From: an uncultured Pseudomonadota bacterium
GTDB taxonomy: Bacteria > Pseudomonadota > Alphaproteobacteria > RF32 > CAG-239
DNA: 37,203 nt
Reading direction: 5' to 3'
Assembly: GCA_902761535.1 (NCBI GenBank)
Contig: CACWKS010000014.1
Span: 1 to 37,203, forward strand
Made by a program: the position numbers and the translations under genes. Below the pieces are notes generated by a model. It searched no databases. It saw only the letters and a program-made list of their open reading frames with translations, and was not told the origin of the DNA. Position 1 is the stretch's first letter, and every line of letters starts with the position of its first letter. Positions 31,075-37,203 of this stretch are shown here, one piece after another.

Positions 31075-32751
31075 ATGAGTATTAAATTGGCTGTACCTGA
31101 AAAAAACGTTGTTCAACTTAAACCGCGCATCTCCGTAATCGGTGTAGGCGGAGGTGGAGGTAATGCCGTCAACAACATGATTGAAAAAAAGCTGGAAGGT
31201 ATCGACTTTATTGTTGCAAATACTGATGCTCAAGCTTTGGAAAACTCTAAAACTCAACGCCGTATTCAGCTCGGTTTAACCACCACTAAAGGTTTAGGGG
31301 CTGGAGCTCGTCCTGAAATCGGTAAAATTGCCGCTGAAGAAGCTTTGGAAGACATCAAACGCGAATTAGAAGGCGCCAATATGGTATTCATTACTGCCGG
31401 AATGGGCGGCGGAACCGGATCAGGTGCTGCTCCGGTAGTTGCCAAAGCAGCTAAAGAACAAGGCATTCTAACTGTAGGTGTTGTTACCAAACCTTTTCAA
31501 TTCGAAGGTAAAAAACGTTCACAAACTGCTGAAACGGCTCTGCTCAATTTTACTAAAGAAGTTGACAGCATAATAGTAATTCCTAATCAAAATTTATTCC
31601 GTATTGCCAACAAAGATACCACTTTGATTGATGCCTTTGTAATGGCCGACAACGTTCTCTATGACGGCGTTCGTTCTATTACTGATTTGATGATGAAACC
31701 GGGCTTGATTAATTTGGACTTTGCCGATGTAAAAGCTATTATGGAAGACCAAGGAAAAGCCATTATGGGTACCGGTGAAGCTGATGGCGAAGATCGAGCC
31801 ATCAAAGCCGCTGAACAAGCCTTATCTAATCCTTTACTTGATGATTGTTCAATGAAAGGTGCCAAAGGCGTATTGATTAACATTACCGCCAGCCAAGATG
31901 TTACCATTATGGAAATCAATGATGCTGTTAATCGTATCAAAGATGAAGTTGATGAAGATGCTAACATTATATTCGGTTCTAGCTTTGATGACAACCTGGA
32001 AGGCAAGATTCGTGTATCTATAGTTGCCACCGGTATTAACGATAGTGCCAGAAGCACTTCAAACACGCAAAACAATCTTAAAAAAAGCGAACCGCAAACG
32101 ACAACTGTAAATATATCTAAAACAGAAACCGTTCGCAACACAGAAACAAATTATGAAAAGACGGATAACGCAGAAAATCTGGCTCAAGTCCTGCAGGAAA
32201 TATCCGGAGATATGGCTGAAACTGCTGAAATTGTGGCTATCAATTCCCAACAACCGGAAGAATTGCCGCAAGAAACCAATCATATTGATGATTTTGACAA
32301 TCTGCAGCAATCCGATGTGATGCATAATATGCCTAATTCATCAGCACTTTTCCAAGCCATTATAAATAAAACTCCTTCTGTAACCATATCTGAGCCAAGT
32401 GCAGCAGAATCTCAAATCGCTAACGAATATCCGCAACCCGACAATGAGGATATATTTGTTCCAAAAACTGCTTTGGAAATGCCTAAACAAGAACCTGAAC
32501 TGTTTCCTGCTCCGATTGCTACACCTATTGTAAATAATAAAAAGGTTGAGGAAGAAGAAAAATTAATTGTAAATGAACCTGAACCACACCGTAGACGCAG
32601 CTTTATAGATATAATGACCGGACGTTCCATCAACAAACGCAACCAACAGCACCAACCAGTTCGCACTCAAGAGCCGGTTATGTCCGATTTGGGATCAAAC
32701 GAAGAAGATAAGGTAAATTTAGAAATACCTTCATTCTTAAGACGTCGTTAA
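31075..32751 (+). CDS. ftsZ: Cell division GTPase FtsZ
   Basis: The tubulin-like GTPase that forms the Z-ring. The 558-residue protein has the GTPase core (about 15-330) with [25 protein letters not shown], the tubulin signature [15 protein letters not shown] (near 110) and the T7 loop [14 protein letters not shown] long, Gln/Glu/Pro-rich linker of about 210 residues follows, then the conserved tail [10 protein letters not shown] that binds FtsA. A long linker is typical of alphaproteobacteria. GGAG precedes the ATG. It may be transcribed from its own promoter as well as from the dcw operon, and a terminator follows. Confidence 0.97.
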   Translation: MSIKLAVPEKNVVQLKPRISVIGVGGGGGNAVNNMIEKKLEGIDFIVANTDAQALENSKTQRRIQLGLTTTKGLGAGARPEIGKIAAEEALEDIKRELEGANMVFITAGMGGGTGSGAAPVVAKAAKEQGILTVGVVTKPFQFEGKKRSQTAETALLNFTKEVDSIIVIPNQNLFRIANKDTTLIDAFVMADNVLYDGVRSITDLMMKPGLINLDFADVKAIMEDQGKAIMGTGEADGEDRAIKAAEQALSNPLLDDCSMKGAKGVLINITASQDVTIMEINDAVNRIKDEVDEDANIIFGSSFDDNLEGKIRVSIVATGINDSARSTSNTQNNLKKSEPQTTTVNISKTETVRNTETNYEKTDNAENLAQVLQEISGDMAETAEIVAINSQQPEELPQETNHIDDFDNLQQSDVMHNMPNSSALFQAIINKTPSVTISEPSAAESQIANEYPQPDNEDIFVPKTALEMPKQEPELFPAPIATPIVNNKKVEEEEKLIVNEPEPHRRRSFIDIMTGRSINKRNQQHQPVRTQEPVMSDLGSNEEDKVNLEIPSFLRRR

Positions 32752-32771
32752 AAAAAAGTTTATTCATGGGA

Positions 32772-32813
32772 AAAACTCCGGCTAATAAACATCTTGTCGG
32801 AGTTTTTTTTATG
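32772..32813 (+). terminator. Terminator after ftsZ
   Basis: AAAACTCCG (32772-32780) and CGGAGTTTT (32798-32806) form a 9-bp stem with a 17-base loop running into a T-tract. It ends the dcw cluster. Confidence 0.85.
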
Positions 32814-32838
32814 TTTATTATCTCGATTATTATTTAAA

Positions 32839-32867
32839 TTGACCTGTTGCATACTATATATTAATAA
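32839..32867 (+). promoter_or_regulatory. Possible promoter for the receiver-domain gene
   Basis: TTGACC (32839-32844), 17 bases, TAATAA (32862-32867), about 27 bp before the ATG at 32894. It lies after the ftsZ terminator, where an independent promoter is needed. Confidence 0.45.
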
Positions 32868-32893
32868 AAAACAATCTTCTGGAGCATGAAAAG

Positions 32894-33256
32894 ATGAATA
32901 AATGTGCCGTATTTATGCTTGATCGAGATAAAGATTTTCTAAAACTTTATTCAACTCTGCTAAAAAACAAAGGCTGCCAAGTATTTGCTACCGACAATCT
33001 TTTTCTGTTGCTTAAATATGCCCGTACCGTTGAACCGCATTGGATATTTATTGATGAACAATTTTCTCCGGCTACTCCCGATGATATTATTGAAACCATA
33101 AATTCAAAAATAGAACATTCTCCGCATTATACAGTTATGAGCGGCAGTAAAGATTTTCCTTATTTTGCTCAATCTTCTCCGATTGACTACATTTATAAAC
33201 CGCGAACTTTGGAAAAAATAATCGACATTGCAGAAAATTGTTGCATTATGCAATAA
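32894..33256 (+). CDS. Stand-alone receiver-domain (CheY-like) protein
   Basis: A 120-residue protein that fits a single phosphoacceptor receiver domain with no output domain. Landmarks are the acidic pair D10 and D12 (FMLDRDKDFL), the phosphorylatable D54 (HWIFIDEQFSP), the Thr/Ser switch (S83 in TVMSGSKD) and K102 in DYIYKPRTLEKII. These match the D-D-S/T-K set of CheY, although the strand sequences are diverged. GGAG precedes the ATG. No kinase lies next to it; the orphan kinase at 11654 is one candidate partner. Its place right after ftsZ is suggestive, but no division role can be shown. It could be a shuttle or a CheY-type flagellar switch protein. Confidence 0.7.
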   Translation: MNKCAVFMLDRDKDFLKLYSTLLKNKGCQVFATDNLFLLLKYARTVEPHWIFIDEQFSPATPDDIIETINSKIEHSPHYTVMSGSKDFPYFAQSSPIDYIYKPRTLEKIIDIAENCCIMQ

Positions 33257-33303
33257 ATTCTCTACTATTGGCGGCATAATAAAAATAAACTTAATCTACC
33301 GCC

Positions 33304-33903
33304 ATGTTGAAATTTTTTCAAAATCTTATTCATAAAACTTATAACGTAATGCTCAAATGGTCAGCCTCGCCTCATGCGATGTTCTGGCTGTTTTTAGTAG
33401 CTTTTGCCGAAAGTTCGTTTTTTCCGATTCCCCCTGACATCATGCTTATCCCCATGATTTTAGCCACCCCCAACAAAGCCTGGAAAATTGCCTCTGTTGC
33501 TACTCTTGCCAGCCTGATCGGCGGATATTTCGGCTATGCTATCGGAGTTTTTGCTTTTGATAAAATTGCCGAGCCGATTCTGGAATTTTATAATGCTTTA
33601 GATAAATTTCACACCTTTGAAAATTATTATCATCAATATGGGGCTTGGATTGTTTTCGGTGCCGGAATAACCCCGTTTCCTTATAAAATTATAACTATTG
33701 CCAGCGGAGTAGTTCACCTTGACTTATTTGTATTCACTATTGCCTCGATTCTCGCCCGCGGTTTAAGATTTTTCGTAGTAGCCTGGCTGTTAAAAAAATA
33801 CGGCGAGCCGATGAAATACTTCATCGACAAACATCTAGGCAAGTTATCAGTATTATTTTTAATATTGCTTATCGCCGGTTTCGCTGCAGTAAAATTATTT
33901 TAG
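33304..33903 (+). CDS. YqaA/DedA family membrane protein
   Basis: A 199-residue inner-membrane protein of the VTT/DedA-related YqaA group. Family landmarks are FAESSFFPIPPDIMLIPMIL, with the Glu and Pro motif near residue 38-50, GGYFGYAIGVFAF, and GAGITPFPYKIITIASGVV near 120-140. DedA relatives are thought to move lipids such as undecaprenyl phosphate across the membrane; the role of YqaA itself is not settled. There are about five hydrophobic segments. No clear ribosome site lies before the ATG, so the start is less sure. Its stop codon overlaps the stop of the convergent mic60 gene. Confidence 0.85.
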   Translation: MLKFFQNLIHKTYNVMLKWSASPHAMFWLFLVAFAESSFFPIPPDIMLIPMILATPNKAWKIASVATLASLIGGYFGYAIGVFAFDKIAEPILEFYNALDKFHTFENYYHQYGAWIVFGAGITPFPYKIITIASGVVHLDLFVFTIASILARGLRFFVVAWLLKKYGEPMKYFIDKHLGKLSVLFLILLIAGFAAVKLF

Positions 33904-34895
33904 TTTTGCAAAAATTTAACCTTCATCACCGCTAAACCATTAGCCGTAATCCGAGAAATGCTTTCATAAAAATCCTTATAAACTTTGGCATTTTGCAACC
34001 AAGCCTTAAATCGTTCATTCTCCAACAATGTATGATTTAACGGCTTCTCGGCGATTCCCACCGCACGAATAATCTCTCCTGACAACACAAAATCACGAAC
34101 GATATTCCAAGCTCTATCTTCTTCACTCGGCTCTATTTTAACATCTTCAGTATTTTCATCGCTTTTCTTAATTTTGATAATTTTATGCAACTGATTATAA
34201 ACCCGCTCTTTCCAGTTGGTAGCAGTATCAACTTCTTCAACCGGTTCGGGATATTTATTTAAATAAGCATCAACAAATTCTTTTTGTAATTCTCCCACCG
34301 ACGGAACGCCTTGTGCTGCAATTTCTTCTATACGGGCAACTTCATCTTTAACTTTAACATTTCCTTTGACGACTTCACTCAAAACTTCCGCTTCATAAAC
34401 AAATTTTCCTCCACGCTCCCCGGCTTCCTTTACCAACATTGCAGCCGTTAAAATCAAAGCTCCTTCATCTGACACCTTTGCCAACTCGCGCAATTTTTCT
34501 TCCGCATTATCCATTCTCACAACCAAACCTAACAACGCATCAACATCTGCTTTTGATTTAATGGTATTAACACTAATCTGTTGAATATCATCGATTCGCT
34601 TTTGCATTAGTGAAAAATCAGGATTATGTGCAACATATTCCACCTCTTGCAATTTATTCTGTAAATCAAACACTTGTTGTTGCAAATCATTAACCTGTCC
34701 GCTCATCACTTCATCAGGTTTTGCCTTCATCAGTTCATCAAGTTGATTTTTGATTTCTGCTCTATAATACCAAGCTCCGTAGCCCAACGCACCCACAATA
34801 ACCAACCACACAATGCTACGCAATATTTTTCCTAAACTTAAACCTGATTGAGCCGCTTGAACATTCTGATTAGTCTCTGATTTGATTTTAGGCAT
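33900..34895 (-). CDS. Mic60/mitofilin-family inner-membrane protein (COG4223)
   Basis: An alphaproteobacterial relative of mitochondrial Mic60, which shapes cristae and intracytoplasmic membranes. The 331-residue protein has one transmembrane helix near the N-terminus (IVWLVIVGALGYGAWYY, about 29-45), a coiled coil (about 65-150, with VNDLQQQVFDLQNKLQEVE) and a C-terminal mitofilin-like segment (VRDFVLSGEIIRAVGIAEKP, then NERFKAWLQNAKVYKDFYE). The call depends on this layout and on context: in alphaproteobacteria mic60 lies in the hem locus divergent from tsaD. Here hemC, hemD and hemY are missing and mic60 faces tsaD directly. GGAG precedes the ATG. Sequence identity in this family is low. 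Confidence 0.75.
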   Translation of the reverse strand: MPKIKSETNQNVQAAQSGLSLGKILRSIVWLVIVGALGYGAWYYRAEIKNQLDELMKAKPDEVMSGQVNDLQQQVFDLQNKLQEVEYVAHNPDFSLMQKRIDDIQQISVNTIKSKADVDALLGLVVRMDNAEEKLRELAKVSDEGALILTAAMLVKEAGERGGKFVYEAEVLSEVVKGNVKVKDEVARIEEIAAQGVPSVGELQKEFVDAYLNKYPEPVEEVDTATNWKERVYNQLHKIIKIKKSDENTEDVKIEPSEEDRAWNIVRDFVLSGEIIRAVGIAEKPLNHTLLENERFKAWLQNAKVYKDFYESISRITANGLAVMKVKFLQN

Positions 34896-35004
34896 ATTAA
34901 TTTCTCCGTTTTATGATGAAAACACTTGGCATTAATTATTTAATAGTGTATATAATATCATCAAATAAGCAACAACAATTTAAATTTTAAGAAGTGCAAA
35001 AAAA

Positions 35005-36081
35005 ATGTTAGTCCTCGGAATTGAAAGCAGTTGTGACGAAACCGCCGCCGCTTTGGTAAACGACCGCAAAGAAATTTTAGCTTCCACTGTGCTCACCCAA
35101 AGCGAGCATAAAAATTTCGGCGGAGTAGTCCCCGAATTAGCCGCCCGTGCCCATCTCGAACATATTGATGAAATCATCGACGACACTTTTAAGTCTGCCC
35201 ATATCTCGCCTCAAGATATTGATGCTGTTGCCGTTGCCGCCGGTCCGGGATTAATCGGCGGAGTTACCGTTGGCGTTATGGCAGCTAAAGCCTTAGCCTT
35301 GTCCTTAAACAAACCTTTTATTGCCCTCAATCACTTAGAAGCTCACGCTTTGGTCGCTCGCTTGCATACTGATATACAATATCCTTATCTCTTATTGCTT
35401 ACCTCCGGTGGTCATTGCCAAATATTGGTTGTTGAGGGAGTAGGAAAATTCAAACGTCTCGGCACCACTATTGATGATGCTGCCGGCGAAGCCTTTGACA
35501 AGGTTGCTAAAATGTTGGGACTTGGCTATCCCGGCGGACCGATGGTTGAAAAAATGGCCTCACTGGGCGATGCTTCGCGATTCGTTCTGCCGCGTCCTCT
35601 ATACAATTCGCCTGATTGCGATTTATCTTTCTCCGGACTCAAAACCGCCGTTCGCAAAATTATTGAATCTTATTCTCCCGACGGCATAATTGAACATGCT
35701 ATTATGCGCAAACGCGATGTTGCTGATATCTGTGCCTGTTTTCAAACTGCCGTGGCTGATGTATTTGTTCATAAATTGGAACGTGCTATTCGTTATTTCA
35801 AGGCAAATTATCCTTCCGGTCAACATTTGGTTGTTGCCGGCGGAGTTGCCGCTAACCTTTACCTGCGTTCACGGTTACAAGAACTCTGTGACCACTCAAA
35901 TCTGTTATTTGCCGCACCTCCGGTCAATCTTTGCACCGACAATGGTGTTATGATTGCTTGGGCCGGAGTAGAACATGCCCTTAACAATATGTTTAGCGAA
36001 TTGGATTTCAAACCGCGTCCGCGTTGGCCTTTAGACGAAAATGCGCCCAAAGCAGCCGGAGCCGGAGGAGTAAAAGCATGA
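35005..36081 (+). CDS. tsaD: tRNA N6-threonylcarbamoyladenosine transferase TsaD
   Basis: Transfers threonylcarbamoyl to A37 of ANN-decoding tRNAs together with TsaB, TsaE and TsaC. The 358-residue protein opens MLVLGIESSCDETAAALV and has VVPELAARAHLEH, AAGPGLIGGVTVGVMAAKALA, the metal-binding His pair in NHLEAHALVA, LTSGGHCQIL, VAGGVAANLYLR and APPVNLCTDNGVMIAWAG. All family motifs are intact. Its last codons share ATGA with nth. It is divergent from the Mic60 gene. Confidence 0.97.
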   Translation: MLVLGIESSCDETAAALVNDRKEILASTVLTQSEHKNFGGVVPELAARAHLEHIDEIIDDTFKSAHISPQDIDAVAVAAGPGLIGGVTVGVMAAKALALSLNKPFIALNHLEAHALVARLHTDIQYPYLLLLTSGGHCQILVVEGVGKFKRLGTTIDDAAGEAFDKVAKMLGLGYPGGPMVEKMASLGDASRFVLPRPLYNSPDCDLSFSGLKTAVRKIIESYSPDGIIEHAIMRKRDVADICACFQTAVADVFVHKLERAIRYFKANYPSGQHLVVAGGVAANLYLRSRLQELCDHSNLLFAAPPVNLCTDNGVMIAWAGVEHALNNMFSELDFKPRPRWPLDENAPKAAGAGGVKA

Positions 36082-36707
36082 GACCGATTAAAGAAATTCA
36101 AAAAATTCTTGATGTATTTAAGGCGCAAGATCCCCACCCACAAAGTGAGCTTGAATATCACAACGCCTACACTCTTTTGGTAGCCATAATGCTGTCCGCC
36201 CAAAGCACCGACAAAGGCGTAAACAAAGCCACTCAAAACCTATTCAAAATTGCCGATACCCCTCAAGCTATGCTTGATATCGGACTTGAGAAATTAAAAG
36301 ATTATATCAAAACCATCGGACTATATAACAATAAGGCTAAAAATATCATTGCCATGTCCGAGATTTTGGTAAAAGAATATCATGGCGAAGTTCCCCACAA
36401 TCGCGATGTTTTAGAGACACTGCCCGGTGTAGGCCGCAAAACCGCCAACGTTTTGCTTAATGTGTGGTGGAATGAACCGACTGTAGCTGTCGATACTCAT
36501 GTTTTACGCCTCGCCCAAAGGCTTGACTTAAGCGATGGCAAAACTCCTCTGGAAGTTGAAGCTGACCTCAACAAATTACCTGATGAATATCGCCGTTACG
36601 TCAATCATTGGTTAGTATTATTCGGACGTTATATTTGTAAAGCCAAAAAGCCTGACTGTACCTCCTGTCCGATTAAATCATTTTGCCGTTTTAATGAAAA
36701 AAAATGA
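36078..36707 (+). CDS. nth: Endonuclease III
   Basis: A base-excision-repair DNA glycosylase/AP lyase acting on oxidised pyrimidines. The 209-residue protein has the helix-hairpin-helix LPGVGRKTANVLLN with the catalytic Lys, the catalytic Asp in VAVDTHVLRLAQRL, and the four-cysteine iron-sulfur loop C-X6-C-X2-C-X5-C (CKAKKPDCTSCPIKSFC) at the end. MLSAQSTDKGVNKAT matches the family too. GGAGGAG precedes the ATG at 36078, which overlaps the tsaD stop; the frame's upstream codons lie inside tsaD. Confidence 0.96.
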   Translation: MRPIKEIQKILDVFKAQDPHPQSELEYHNAYTLLVAIMLSAQSTDKGVNKATQNLFKIADTPQAMLDIGLEKLKDYIKTIGLYNNKAKNIIAMSEILVKEYHGEVPHNRDVLETLPGVGRKTANVLLNVWWNEPTVAVDTHVLRLAQRLDLSDGKTPLEVEADLNKLPDEYRRYVNHWLVLFGRYICKAKKPDCTSCPIKSFCRFNEKK

Positions 36708-36738
36708 TTTAAATTTATCCCTTCTCAATTAAAATATA

Positions 36739-36845
36739 ACCTGTCACCCCTGAGCCAAATGAAATGAGGCGAGGCAAATGTCATGCCTCAATTGGCGAAA
36801 ACAAAACGACCAAATATGTCATGCCTCAATCGGCACACCCTTTAT
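36739..36845 (-). repeat. Degenerate palindromic repeat fragments after nth
   Basis: Bases 36739-36769 are an inverted partial copy of the 9.9-10.2 kb repeat (CCTGTCACCCCTGAGCC, AAATGAAATGAGGCGA). Two short GTCATGCCTCAATnGGC fragments follow at about 36780 and 36819. This begins the 348-bp gene-free stretch 36708-37055, which is filled with repeats and has no gene of its own. Confidence 0.7.
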
Positions 36846-36849
36846 TGTC

Positions 36850-36945
36850 ATTGCGAGGAACAATAGTGACGAAGCAATCTCGGCAAATTAATTGTCAATT
36901 GCGAGGAACAATAGTGACGAAGCAATCTCGGCAAATTAATTGTCA
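36850..36945 (+). repeat. Perfect 48-bp tandem duplication of an ATTGCGAGG...GCAATCTCG palindromic element
   Basis: Copies at 36850-36897 and 36898-36945 are identical over 48 bp. Each contains ATTGC near the start and GCAATCTCG after GACGAA, able to form a hairpin. Elements of this kind are dispersed in many bacterial genomes. A spurious open frame runs through them. Confidence 0.85.
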
Positions 36946-37046
36946 CCCCTGAGCAACTGAAAGTTGCGAATAAGGGGTCTACGAATTTTTAAATAATTCG
37001 AAGATGCCTTACTCCACTCACTTCGTTCGTTTCGGGCATGACAGGT
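36942..37046 (-). repeat. Full inverted copy of the rpoN-hpf palindromic repeat, next to flagellin
   Basis: Read on the minus strand it gives CCTGTCATGCCC, then GTAAGGCATCTTCGAATTAT, TTAAAAATTCGTAGACCCC and TTATTCGC, ending AGGGGTGACA, matching the copies at 9902-10111. The inner stem of the last hairpin is GCAAC/GTTGC here, where the other copies have GCC/GGC. Lying after the flagellin stop, it could act as the transcript end. Confidence 0.85.
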
Positions 37047-37055
37047 TTTTGTTTA

Positions 37056-37203
37056 TTAGAATAGTTTTAATACGGCATTTCCTGATTGGGCGGCCAAAGA
37101 CAGGGCATTAACCGCTAAATTGTTGCGTGTCTGCAAGGCGAGATAATTTGCCGATTCCTCATTCATATCTGCCAAAACCAGATCATCAGCTCCGGTTTGT
37201 AAA
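37056..37203 (-). CDS. Flagellin, C-terminal end (runs off the right edge)
   Basis: The last 49 residues of a flagellin, the filament subunit of the flagellum. The sequence GADDLVLADMNEESANYLAL, then QTRNNLAVNALSLAAQSGNAVLKLF and stop, is the conserved flagellin C-terminal helix (family pattern D.NEE.A...ALQTR..L....LSLA.Q....L.LF). The N-terminal part is beyond the window. The stop is followed directly by the palindromic repeat at 36942-37046. It shows the organism carries at least one flagellin gene. Confidence 0.9.
   Translation of the reverse strand, partial: LQTGADDLVLADMNEESANYLALQTRNNLAVNALSLAAQSGNAVLKLF

Noticed and set aside
36764..36952. 62-codon open frame with repeated SLRGTIVTKQSRQINC
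   Set aside because: It lies wholly inside the palindromic repeats; the repeated peptide is only the 48-bp tandem DNA duplication read in frame, and there is no ribosome site.

Overview
The window reads as a piece of an AT-rich alphaproteobacterial chromosome. Evidence for this is a set of alphaproteobacterial gene neighbourhoods: tolC-popZ-valS, a Mic60/mitofilin-family gene divergent from tsaD, kdsD-lptC-lptA-lptB-rpoN-hpf-ptsN, and an ftsQ-ftsA-ftsZ cluster whose FtsZ ends in a C-terminal peptide of the type PSFLRRR. The low G+C, the absence of heme genes at the mic60 locus and the type of dispersed palindromic repeats would suit a host-associated, possibly anaerobic lineage such as the uncultured gut alphaproteobacteria, but that placement is inference. 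The partial flagellin at the right edge suggests a flagellated cell.

Layout. 1-3.4 kb (minus strand): the 5' part of ruvC, yebC, a type IV pilin-like gene, mscL with a zinc-ribbon tail, and nusG-secE. 3.5-8.1 kb (plus): kdsD, lptC, lptA, lptB and rpoN, a tightly packed LPS-transport/sigma-54 operon. 8.2-10.4 kb (plus): an accessory insert between rpoN and hpf. It holds three diverged small two-helix membrane proteins resembling TrbC/VirB2 pilins, a truncated fourth copy, and an array of imperfect palindromic repeats. 10.5-13.6 kb (plus): hpf, ptsN, an orphan PAS histidine kinase and infA, the last two overlapping by ATGA. 13.7-18.8 kb (minus): valS, popZ and tolC. 19.0-24.5 kb (plus): glycogen phosphorylase and two unrecognised proteins. 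24.6-32.8 kb (plus): mraY-ftsW-murG-murB-ftsQ-ftsA-ftsZ, a dcw cluster without any of the Mur ligases or Ddl. 32.9-37.2 kb: a stand-alone receiver domain, a YqaA/DedA-like membrane protein, Mic60 (minus), tsaD-nth, a 348-bp repeat block and the 3' end of a flagellin gene (minus).

Most of the window is housekeeping. The part most likely to hold something undescribed is the rpoN-hpf insert. Its pilin-like paralogs show signs of mosaic exchange, an 87-bp near-identical direct repeat lies exactly 1,000 bp away from its source, and the repeats beside them recur in inverted orientation 27 kb away next to flagellin. The second candidate is the pair of unknown proteins between glgP and mraY. No tRNA, rRNA, CRISPR array, transposase or integrase gene was seen.
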